From positions 33,644,101 through 33,708,100 of the forward strand of contig CM073321.1 in assembly GCA_037043015.1 (NCBI GenBank): a stretch of 64,000 bases of DNA. Reading direction: 5' to 3'. Position numbers and translations under genes: made by a program. Numbering within the stretch: position 1 is the stretch's first letter; each line of letters opens with the position of its first letter. Source of the DNA: Bryum argenteum (lineage: Eukaryota; Streptophyta; Bryopsida; Bryales; Bryaceae). Shown here piece after piece: positions 36,957 through 47,500 of this stretch. The notes below the pieces were generated by a model that worked only from the letters and a program-made list of their open reading frames with translations, was not told the origin of the DNA and ran no database searches.

Positions 36957-38231
36957 TCATGCGAAATTGGCACCTTTGAGCAACCACAAATACTCTATGT
37001 GATTACCACGAAGTCCAAACTGAGTGTCTAGGTTATGAAGCTCTCTAGTCCTTATCATTAATTCCTCAAAATCTAACCCTCTTTGCATGGAAACATTTTC
37101 CTCATGCAATTCACCAATAATGTCATCCAATCTTTCAACGTCCTCTTCAACCTCAAGAATCATGTTATGAAGAATGCAACACGTGAACATAATGTTTGAT
37201 ATAACTTCCATGCTCCAATAGCCACAAGGATTGCGTATAATCGCAACGCCGGCTTTCAAAACTCCAAAGCATCTCTCAATGTTTTTGCGCACCGCATCTT
37301 GTCCTTCTGCAAAGTAGCTATAGCGCTCATCCTAGGGCTCATGGATACTCTGAACGAAGGAAGACCACTCCGGATAAATACCGTCGGTGAGGAGGTAATA
37401 ACGATCATAAATAGACCCATTCACCTCAAATCGCATGTCCCAAGCTTCACTTGTCAACATATTGTGAATGAGTGGCGACCGGTCCAACACATTTAAATCA
37501 TTGATAGACCTGGGTAACTCAAAGATTGCGTGCCAAATATGCAAAGAACCATCCGCCACCGCTTCAAAAATTATCGACTTCTTCCCATCTCTGTCACCAA
37601 AGTCTCCTTGTCACGCAACCAGACAATTCTTCCACTCATAGTGCATGCAATAAAAGGATGCAAACATCCCTGGAAAGCCACGCTCAGAATTGATCGCCAA
37701 TTGTTTCTGAAAGTCTGTCCGGGTAGGTTGGCGCATGTAGTACTCCTCAAACTCTCCCCTAACCGCAATGCAAAACCGCTTCAAACATCTCATAACTGTA
37801 GTCTCACTAGTACAACAATACTCATCTGTTGCATCAAGACATGAACCATATTACAACATTCTCAGAGCCGCCGTTATTTTGTGATGAGATGACAATCCCG
37901 TGAATCTACAAGCATCACTCTACTCATCTCTAGCACAAACTCTATGCATAATTAAGAGAAACAAAGACCTTCGCATATGTTACCTCCGTCGAAACAAGTG
38001 TGGTCTATAAATTCGCTCCTCCACAAAATAATCGGACATCATCCGTGCGTGTATCTCGTGCCGATGCTTGTCAATGTTGGGCACTTTCACGGGTCGCGAT
38101 CCTCCAACACCACGAGGCACATGAGGAACTGGTGCACGCAACCCTAATTCGACTGTCCAATTAACGATGGAATCATCCTCCAAATACAGCTACCTCGAGG
38201 CAAGAAGGCATTGATGCCATTCATTGGCCAT
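36957..38231 (-). pseudogene. PIF/Harbinger transposase (DDE_Tnp_4), dead
   Basis: Starts MANEWHQCLLAS at 38231. Exon one to 37984 includes HEIHARMMSDYFVEERIY and LFRRR; exon two runs 37905-36957. Recognisable family blocks are TDEYCCTSETTVMRCLKRF, RGFPGMFASFYCMHYEWKNC, AVADGSLHIWHAIFELP, INDLNVLDRSPL, YYLLTDGIYPEWSSFV and RKNIERCFGVLKAGVAI. The first catalytic Asp (family consensus SIDCMHW) is Tyr here; the second Asp (NDLNVL) and the Glu (IERCFGVL) remain. In-frame stops: TAG near 38190, TAA near 37855, TGA near 37615 (conserved Trp, VAWQG) and TAG near 37332 (conserved Gln position). All can arise by single C-to-T or G-to-A changes. Length matches the family. Confidence 0.85.
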
Positions 38232-38853
38232 CGCAGGAGTGAGCAACTAAAAAAATGCACAAAGCAAGCAACAAATGGGCCAAAACAGCCTTGTGCGATC
38301 CTTGCACTCTCCTAAACGCTTCCCACTCTCAGGGTCCCTTTACAGCATGGACCATGAAGATTGACCATGGTTCTCTAAAATCTGTGATTGGAGAGTGAAG
38401 TCCTCTTGGTCCCACTTGGCTTTACACCACCCTGAAAAAATGAGAATGATCACTAACTTTGTGTGAACCCTTGAGATGGTTCACCTCGGCGGGAAAACCC
38501 TTCCCGCAAGGTTTTGATTATTTACGCGCATTATATAATGCTTATTCTTATGTTTTACCCTTTTAGTTTCAAACCTCGGCATATAGTAGAAAGTCTTGGA
38601 GTCCTATCTCGCTAATCCGGACTTGTTAGAATCAAAATCCTCAATGGTTTTAGTTCTAAAAAGTTAGAAAGTGGAAAAGGGGTTAGAAGACCGGTGGATG
38701 AAATGTTGGATGGATGTAGTGGAGTTGGTTTTCTCCCTACCGTGGGGCTAGGGTTGGAGAGAGTGTGTGTCTCTCTCTCTCTCCCATGTGTGGGGGAAGA
38801 GGGTGTGTGTGTGTGTGTGAAAGTTTTCTTAGGTTGAACTATGCAAAATAGAG
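38232..38853. other. Intergenic, with GT microsatellite
   Basis: No gene seen. (GT)n at about 38803-38818 and a CT-rich tract near 38771. The CCCTTTACAGCATGGACC motif at about 38337 resembles the end of the small foldback element at 40527-40665. Confidence 0.4.
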
Positions 38854-39543
38854 TTGGGTGGTCTAACACAAAAAAACTTGCAAGTAAGATGTGTGGATTC
38901 GTTGCATGTGGGTGTGAGTGTGGGTAGGTTGGAGGAGAAGATAGAAGGGTTGGAGTTTTCAATTTGGGAGTGGCTGCCGACTTTGAAGGACGAGATCTCA
39001 CGATTGACGAAGAATTGGGAGGCTTGTCTTAGAGATCTAGGAGTGTTGTCGAGTTTTCTTTCCAACAAGACCAAGCTTGCCCTCATTGGAGCAAGGATGA
39101 GGAAGAAATCGCGATTCTACCAAAGTACCCTTACTGGTGACGGCAGAGTTGGGGGGCCGACTTTGAAGGACAAGATCCCACGATTGACGAAGAATTGGGA
39201 GGCGTGCCTTAGAGATCTACGAGCGTTGTCGAGTTTTCTTTCCAACAAGACCAAGCTTGCCCTCATTGGAGCAAGGACGAGGGAGAAATTGCAATTCTAC
39301 CAAAGTACCCTTACTGGTGACGGCAGAGTTGAAGGGTCGGCTTTGAAGGACGAGATCTCACGATTGGCAAGGAATTGGGGGGCGTGCCTTAGAGATCCAG
39401 GAGCATTGTCGAGTTTTCTTTCTAACGGGACCAAGCTCGCCCCCATTGGAGCAAGGACGAGGGAGAAATCGTTGTTCTACCGAAGGGAACTTACTGGTGG
39501 CGGCAGATTGAGGGAAGCCCCATTTCATCCTCCTTTGATGTGA
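38854..39543 (+). CDS. Protein with three 60-residue tandem repeats, function unknown
   Basis: An open frame of 229 codons. Three copies of a 60-residue unit (LKDEISRLTKNWEACLRDL, SSFLSNKTKLALIGA, FYQSTLTGDGRV) start near 38980, 39160 and 39340, exactly 180 bp apart. Substitutions between copies are few, so the duplication is recent or homogenised; the third copy is the most diverged. No domain recognised; it may be an expressed tandem-repeat protein or the gag-like part of a retroelement remnant. Confidence 0.4.
   Translation: MGGLTQKNLQVRCVDSLHVGVSVGRLEEKIEGLEFSIWEWLPTLKDEISRLTKNWEACLRDLGVLSSFLSNKTKLALIGARMRKKSRFYQSTLTGDGRVGGPTLKDKIPRLTKNWEACLRDLRALSSFLSNKTKLALIGARTREKLQFYQSTLTGDGRVEGSALKDEISRLARNWGACLRDPGALSSFLSNGTKLAPIGARTREKSLFYRRELTGGGRLREAPFHPPLM
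38980..39519. repeat. 180-bp tandem repeat x3
   Basis: CTTTGAAGGACGAGATCTCA and its variants begin each unit at 180-bp spacing; ACCAAGCTTGCCCTCATTGG is conserved in units one and two. The period is a multiple of three, so the frame stays open. Confidence 0.92.
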
Positions 39544-40315
39544 TTGTGACACTCTTGAGTAGCTAGATTGTGTGTGCAACGACCCTAGTGGGGTTAGATG
39601 CATGAATGCTTTGGAAAATGACAATTTGTTCTTCAAAAACATGTTTGGGTTGCGGACTTGATTTGGTGATGTTGTGTTATAGTTTCATGTATGAATGTGT
39701 GTTTTCTTGCTTGTGTATCTTTGGTTTGATTGTCTTGTGTCACGATTTGGATTCGTGTGAGGGAACCGCGGAGAGCCATTCCGCCCAAAATTCTCCAATT
39801 AACCCTAAAATTGTGTAGTGGTGGAGAATTGCATTTTAGTTGATTGTTAGCACTCATATGTTGATTGGGTCTTAGGCTTGAGTAGAAGGTGCTTTGATGT
39901 GATTTGCAACCCCTTTTCAGCCCTAAATTGTGTGCTGGACCTCTTAGTCCATATGTGTTTTAGAGGCCTTAAGTGTTCCTTTTGGTCATTTTGTGCCCGT
40001 AATTGAGCCCTAGGCCCTGGGTGGTCAAATGAGGGTTATTTGAACCTCCTAGGGAGGCTTGGCGGACTCAATTCACTGCTGGAGCTACTTGTTTTGCATT
40101 AAATGGAGACTTGAGTGAATGGTTGTGTCTCCTTGTGAATCCAAACTAGAAATTGCATGTATGTATGAAGTTTGGTGTCCATTGCTTGGAAGGTCGTTTT
40201 ACTTGCACCCACCCCCACGGCCAAACTTGTGGCTTAAAAACCGGGTCACCGGGATTTAGGCTCACACTTTGAGGTCCTCAAAGTATGCTAAATTTTGCAT
40301 AGTGGATAATGTTTT
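39544..40315. other. Retroelement-like non-coding sequence related to 30.1 kb
   Basis: CGCCCAAAATTCTCCAATTA...GAATTGCAT at about 39782-39835 resembles 30110-30160, and the following 400 bp has weaker similarity in the same order. No protein motif seen. Confidence 0.35.
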
Positions 40316-40383
40316 CATGGTTTCCTTGATTATAGTTGAGTCGAGGCAAATACCTCGACTCAACTACAATCAAGGAGACCATG
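40316..40383. repeat. 68-bp near-perfect hairpin
   Basis: Arms 40316-40346 and 40353-40383 (31 nt each, two mismatches) around the loop CAAATA. The left arm ends in TTGAGTCGAGG and the right begins CCTCGACTCAA. Transcribed, it would fold into a stable stem; this could be a miRNA-like stem or a tiny foldback element. Confidence 0.85.
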
Positions 40384-40526
40384 AGGCTCCAAAATCATTG
40401 ATTGGCTAGTGTTCAATTATTTAAATAGAGAGAAGGAAAGAGGGGAGGGGAAGAGGGAGGGGAAGAGTGAGAATGATGAGGATTTATATTAGAATATTGA
40501 GCTAAAAGTTATCCTGGTCTAAATCC

Positions 40527-40665
40527 ACTTTACACTACAAGAGTGACCAAGCCACTCAAAAATTCATTTTTGATTTAGCATGGTCACGGCTCTTGGCCAA
40601 GAGCCATGACCATAAAAATGATTTTATTTTTCTTGGTTATGGCTCTTGGTCCATAGTGTAAAGGG
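40527..40665. mobile_element. ~139-bp foldback MITE
   Basis: Ends CACTTTACACTA and TAGTGTAAAGGG are inverted, and pairing continues imperfectly to the 34-bp central palindrome at 40580-40613 (GGTCACGGCTCTTGG / CCAAGAGCCATGACC). Target duplication not resolved. Confidence 0.7.
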
Positions 40666-40879
40666 ACTCTCACTCAAGTAGCATCTTGGCGGAGCTTCTC
40701 TGTGTAGCAGATACCGTGCCAGGCACGTCGTCCTTACGTGACAGTCGCACTGGCCTAGCAGTAGTCAACCTGCCACCTCACTTCCGAACTTGAAATTAGG
40801 CCAAACGGTGGGGGACTGTAGCTGTGGCGAGCCGCGCTTTATTTCAAGAGCCCTTAAAAGCAACCAACTAGTTGCGTTA

Positions 40880-41297
40880 AGGCCCGTTCGCACTTGGCCT
40901 ATGCAAAGAGCGTGGCTAAAAATTTAACACCTTTACAATTTGGGGAGGAATACCTTCTTTTGAGGAAAGGTGTCATCAATGAAGCTCGTAAAGGTGTAAT
41001 CAATAGTGAGGGAGTTACGTAATGGCCCCTCAAGTGGGACAATATATAAGACCACTCTTAAGAGAGGAAAATTTGAGAATCTTTCCAATATTGATGCTCC
41101 CTTAAGTATTGCCTACTATTGCTCAAAGCTCTTTTGTCCTCCTAAATGTTTGCTAATACCCTACTCTTTAAAGTGTGCCATGTGGACATCCATGTAGGAT
41201 TGGTAATTACTAATGAATGTAGGTGCGAACACACACTTTTTAATAGAGTTAAAACCCCCTCCTAAGACCTCCTCTAAGGCCAAGTGCGAACAGGCCT
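40880..41297. mobile_element. 418-bp Tourist-like (PIF/Harbinger) MITE
   Basis: Terminal inverted repeats AGGCCCGTTCGCACTTGGCC (left) and AGGCCTGTTCGCACTTGGCC (right, read inward) differ at one of 20 positions. Both sides are flanked by TTA (40877-40879 and 41298-41300), the TWA target duplication typical of PIF/Harbinger. No coding capacity. It ends about 255 bp upstream of the M16 protease start codon, so it may sit in its promoter or 5' untranslated region. Confidence 0.9.
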
Positions 41298-41551
41298 TTA
41301 GAGGGCGGATGCTCTCAACTCCAAATGTGTCAAGGTCAAGTGGGCCGTATCATAAAGAGGCCCTGAGGCTATCTACAGAATTTTCCATCGCCACCGGAGA
41401 GGGCTTTCACGAGCGCAGGCTCTCGGTCGGACAGGAGGTGGACTCCTAGGTTGTGTATCGCCCCCATGTGCCGAGGCCCCCTGAGGACTTAGTGGTTTGA
41501 ACTGTGTTGGCGCTCCTTGCCAATTGCCCGCAGCGAAGTCCCTCGTGCGAG

Positions 41552-44500
41552 ATGTGGCACGGAGGCTCTGTGGAGGTAGTGGTTGACAGCAGGGAAGTTC
41601 TAAAGCCGCGGACGGACAATCGCGAATACCGATGCGTGGGCTTGGAAAATGCGCTGCAGGCGCTCATTGTTAGCGACCCCGACACTGATAAGGTAGCACG
41701 TTTGGAAAATTGGACACGCCCACAACCCTTCTTACACAAACTCTCACCCACCGTCACCTGTTTTTCGATTCTAAGCCATCCACTGTGATATGTGATAAAA
41801 TGTTTCGATTCCTCTTCCTCCAGCTTACGGTATCAGTCGGCTATCTTTCATTAGTTGAAAGAAACACCGCTACTGATGCCTTTCCGACTGACGTTGATTT
41901 TCCGTCTCGTTGGGAGTGGTGCATTTTCATGGATCGGAAGCGACCAGTGTACGAGACAGACTGGACCCCATTTTTTTATCAGTATACGTCATCATAGTAT
42001 AGTATCTGGTTTTGTAGCCCTTAAAATTTGCAAATTAGATTGTGCTCGGACTTCTCATCAGATCATGTGTTTTATTAACTTGTGGCATTGCTCCGTTGGT
42101 GAGTTAAGATTGAAACGGAGTGGCACTTCAGCTGATGCTTATTGCTGCAAACTCTGGTCTCCTGACATAACGAATTGCACTGACGTAGTATAGACAAAGT
42201 TGCTACATCACACAATCACTGGAAATGTATTGTTACGCAGTGTTTTGTATATCGGCTGGATCAACAGTGCCAATCTTAGGTCTTAATTTAAGTTGCTAAG
42301 ATTTAGCTTCAGGATTGTGTGCTTGATATGCTCCTCAATGAAGCGTGCTTTTCTTTGCATTTCGGAACTCCGTCTAGGTTACCTTCAGGCCAGCCATCTT
42401 AGTTTGTTCCATCCAATTTCTGTAGATTTTCGGATGTTGGTTGCACATAATTTGATCTCTTTACAATGACCGTAAGTCTCATATCAGTGTTTTGACACGA
42501 TTTGAACGTTTGGTACTGTCAACATTATTGTAGGAAAAGTGCAGTACTATATGCTTTTATGAGATTTAAGATTCCTGACTGTAAGGTAGGAATAGTGAAG
42601 CGTATTTTTAGTCACCTGGTTGGTTGTTCTTTTGCAGGCAGCAGCTTCTATGGTTGTGAATGTGGGATCCTTCAGTGATCCTGAGGGTCTTGAGGGATTG
42701 GCTCATTTTTTGGGTATACTCTTCTTTTCCTATGTGATCTTTATCCTTCTTTGCAATGAAGATGTTTTCCGTTGGGAGTCCTGCAAGGTTCAACTCGTAG
42801 TTTGGGTTGTTGCAGAGCATATGCTATTCTTTTCTAGTGAGAAATATCCCGAGGAAGACAGCTATTCCAAGTATCTCACTGAGGTATCTATATCACACCT
42901 ACATACATGCACTCACGCACGTGTACGTGCAAGCTCAGTGTATACAAGTTATTTTGTATGTAGGAATTTTTTTCTTCATAGAGTGTGTGTACTTAAGACT
43001 CAGTACTGGAAGAGCTGTATGCAGCATGGAGGCCATTCGAATGCTTTTACCGCAGCGGAGCATACCAATTTTCATTTTGATGTCAGCGCCGACTACTTGG
43101 AAGAGGCTTTGGACAGGTGAACACCGAAACTGAGGTCGATAGAGAGTCCTTGCTATCAAGATCCCAAGAAACGAATTTGAGAAGTTTTACGCCATGTAAT
43201 TATATTGGTTTTGGTTTGCTCATCTTACGTTGATTTAAACGATTTTCTGTGTGCAGATTCGCTCAGTTTTTTATATGCCCATTGCTTTCTGCAGATGCAA
43301 CATCTAGAGAAATCAATGCTGTTGACTCAGGTATAGTATTTTGAGTTCAATCTTTGCGGTATTGAATTTTCTCTATCATAGTAGGCTGGTTGGAAGCTGC
43401 AATTTCCACATTCCTGATCAAGTAGGGTCACGTACTGTCGTTCGCATGGATTGGTGTCTCGAGTGACTATGGAGAGCCATACCCACGCTATGCAAGCAGC
43501 TATGTTCATCTGGACGGTGTGTGTGTGGGCTTCGTGTTTGTATAGAGAACAGCAAGAATTTGACTATGGACATGTGGCGAATGAACCAGGTCTGTCTCTT
43601 TTACGGTATCATCTTTCAGGTTACTTTAGCTTCGTGTTGGCACTGTTGGTGGTATTGCTCATAAATCTGAAAGGTTTGTCCCGTGTGTTGTCCACAGTTA
43701 ACGAAATTGGTGAGCTCCAGAGATTATCCGTTTCACAAATTCGGAACCGGTAAGAACATCATCTCAGAGTCAGATTGCTCCGTGTACCCTCGAAGTGGTT
43801 TGATTATCATAAGAAGAGAGCCTTAGCTGTAGATCATTGTACAGGAAATTTGGAGACTCTTGACATTGGACCTAAGTCAAGGGGAGTGGATACTCGTACC
43901 GAATTGGTAAAATTTTACACGGCCAACTATTCCTCAAACCTTATGCGGCTTGTTGTTTATGGTAGAGGTGAGTTCGTGCGGACTGTCGCTGTCTATCGTT
44001 GTTGCTATGCTGTTTGGCAATTTCCTGTTTACAGTTTGGACTTCCGTGATGGGGAATCTGCTGACGTGATCTACCCTCTACCTGTGCATTGATTCTTCAG
44101 AATCTTTAGACGAGCTTACAGTTATGGTGCAGAACAAGTTCAGTCTGATCACCAACACAGGGAAGAAAGCCGAGAGATTCATTGGACAGCCGTGTCGTCC
44201 TGAGCATTTGCAGGTAATGTTAAATCATCTGCTTAAACAGCACTAAGTTGCAGTTTACTATTTTATGGAGTGAACGGTCATTGTGTTCGAGGGGGAACGT
44301 AATGAGGATTTTTTGCAATTGCATTCCACATTTCTGGCATATATTATGCCGTTTCTTAGAGTTGATGAGGGTGCGAAATTCGCAGATACTAGTCAAAGCT
44401 GTGCCTGTGAGGGAGGGGCACAATCTGGAGATAATGTTCCCTATAACACCAGAGATTCAAAATTATACGGTAGCACCATCGCGCTATCTTGGCCATTTGA

Positions 44501-47500
44501 TTGGACATGAAGCTGATGGATCTCTATTTGCGCTTCTTAAGAAACTGGGTGAGAAAACTTTGACACTACTATGCTCTGCGAGGGTGTGTATCTTGCTGTT
44601 TCCATAATCCCCGATTCTTTTCTGGCAATTTTAGGATGTGTTTAATGTGATGCAGTGTTGAGTTTACAACTTGTTCAGAGTACGTATTTGACCTTGTCCG
44701 CTCCGTCATGTGAAGTACACCTGAATAGGTCATATCGTGATACGATCCCAAGCAGCTGATAAACTATGTTCCTAACAGGCTGGGCAAACAGCTTAAGCGC
44801 TGGAGAGATAGACAGTAGCTTGGACTACGGATTCTTCATGATTGCAGTTGAATTGACTGATATTGGACAAGGTATGATCCTTCATATCGGAGCACAGTCT
44901 ACAGTCGTAGCCTTAGTGATTCTATCTTCTGGATATTTACTTTAATCCTGGACTACTTTTCGAGGGAATTTGGATTGATGGTGTTACATGGTTACAGAGC
45001 ACATGGAGGAAATAGTCAACCTCACGTTTCAGTACATTCGAGTGTTGCAACAACAAGGCGTTTCTGAGTGGATGTTTGATGAGGTGCGCGCTATGCTTCT
45101 GGAAGCGAAAGCCCTACGCTTCTTTTTAGTATTAGTGCAGCTAGCTTACTGTGCTCACCTGAACGCTTTTGTAAGGTGCGAGCTGTTTGCGAGATGAAGT
45201 TTCACTTTCAGGATAAGCGACCTCCCATTTCATTTGTCACGGATCTTGCAGGAAATATGCTGGTAAGAATCTTGGTCTTGTGCTTTGATTTATTCTGAGG
45301 AAACTTCCATCACAAGTGCTTCAATAATGCCAGCGATTTTCAACCTGTCCATCGGATTTTCAAAAATCGTTTTCTACAGTATGGAAGCGTCGCGTACGTA
45401 TCTGACATCCTGAGTAATTTATACCTTGCTTCTGTGTGCATCTGCTTTACTTGTCTATATAGCTCTATCCGCCCAGAGACTGGTTGGCGGGATCTTCGTT
45501 ACCGCGGCGTTTTGATGCTGCCGCCATCACAGGCTTAATTCAGCAACTGACACCTGGGCGAGTGAGGTGCTCTTTTTGTTCCCTTATAGTGGTAACCTTT
45601 ATTCTGTCAAACCTATAGGTCGCTCACAGCGCACAGGGTACGTTGATTTTGATCGCTTTGGAGTCCTCGAAGTCTATTGTCTGAGGAGAATATGCTGCTG
45701 ATTGTACTTTGGCGCTCCCGTTTCAGAGTTTTTTGGTACTCAAAACAGTTTGAAGGTAAAACATCTCAAAGAGAACCTTGGTACGGAACAGAATATATAA
45801 TAGAAAAAATCGAAGATATTCTCGTACAGGTTCGACCCTTTACCGTTGCATTGTTGATCATTTTCCTGTTTTCAGTTTTTACTTCTAAGGGTGGTTACAT
45901 GTTAATAAAGTCTGAGTAATCTGAATGCATCGAGGAAGAAGTTGAAGATCCTGGGATGCCTAAGAATCTGAAATTTGTGCCAGTGATTACTTGGGCACGA
46001 TTTATCTGAGTACGTAACGGAATGCGTGATACCAAGGCCCTTCAACTCGTCTGGTGCTAATTCAATGTAATATTGCAGGAGTGGTCAAATGCCCAGATTA
46101 ATGAAAATCTGCACTTGCCACTGCCAAATGTTCTTATCCCAACCGATTTTGCAATTCGTGAACCTGAAGATAAGGTATTTGTCACTAAAAGTATGCTGCA
46201 TGTACTCTTCAATTAATCAGTTTCCAAGCGCATGTATGTCCTCATTAGATGTTTTTTGAATGGAGTATCTAATTGTGGCGTTCATATTAAGACTCAGGAG
46301 CATCCTTTCATCTTGAGGAGAACGGAAATGTCGAGATTGTGGTATAAGCCTGGTACGAAGTTTTGCACACCCAAGGCATGTGTTCAGATCCAATTCAATT
46401 GCCCGGAGTCTAATTATTCGCCAGAGGCGAGCGTTTTGACTCGCATCTACACAAAATTATTAGTGGACTACGTGAACGAATATGGTAAGCTTGCCGAACA
46501 GAAGAGTGTAGAATGAGCTTGATTGCTGTTGGATGAGTCCGTACAAGGTATACGAATTTTGTTGACTGGTTGTCAACATCAAATATTGCGAATTACTCAA
46601 GTTGATAAGAAACGATAATTAAAAGTATACTTTCAGTGATTAAGGCATATCATCAGTAATTTATTGTAGTATCTGTACCCTGTTGTGATCTTCTAGTCAT
46701 ATCTTGGAATTCTCATGGCGAAAGTTATTTGACCAAGACTCTTTTCTGCGAATGGTTTGCACAAATTTAAGTTGAGTACGTGGGGAATGGCATTCCCGAT
46801 TAAATTCCTGTTCTTGATAAGCCTTTGCAGCGTACTATGCGCAGGTTGCTGGATTAAATTACAGTATTATCACGACTGGAACAGGATTTCAAGTACGCTT
46901 CTCATCCCGATTGTCTTAGATGCAAAGTTCCGTATCGAACTTGATGAAGTTTTCACTTCCGGACACCGTGTTTTAATGTCGGAGGCTTGATCAATGGAGG
47001 CAGGTGTCCGTGTCAGGCTATCATCACAAGCTGATCAATTTGGCAGAAAAGATAATTGACAAGGTTGTTAATTTTGAAGTGGACAAGGAGCGATTCTCAA
47101 TCATCAAGGTTAGCCTCTATTCACACTTCATGTTAGCCTACTCTCACCCGAATTGCTTGAGTTTGAGCGATGATAAAGTTGTGGCTTCCCCTTGAAGAAA
47201 TCAGGCCATAAGAAGCTTTCTCAAAGGTCCTTATTATTCTGTGCCGACTTTACCCACTTTGAAATGCAGGAGAAAGCGATGAAAGATTACCTAAATTTTC
47301 GATTTCAGCAACCGTACCAGCAGGCAATGTACAATTGTTCCATGTTACTGGAGCACAAGCGCTGGCACATAAATGAGTTTATTGACGTATTGCCATCCTT
47401 GGAGGCCCTAGATTTGACTGCGTTCTTCCCTCGCATCTTATCTCGCGTGTTCTTTGAGTGCTTTATAGCAGGTATGTGACATTCAGGTGCATTATGTGGA

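Larger units (their letters stand above)
32401..38231. mobile_element. PIF/Harbinger DNA transposon, inactive, ends not found
   Basis: Two element proteins face each other: ORF1 (trihelix/NAM-associated type) on the plus strand from about 33990 to 36891, and a DDE transposase on the minus strand 38231-36957. That pairing is diagnostic of plant PIF/Harbinger elements. Both are broken. Terminal repeats and the 3-bp TWA target duplication were not identified, so the limits given are only those of the coding parts plus a possible N-terminal exon at 32401. A 1.3-kb stretch at 34800-36100 inside ORF1 may be a later insertion or an intron. Confidence 0.7.
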
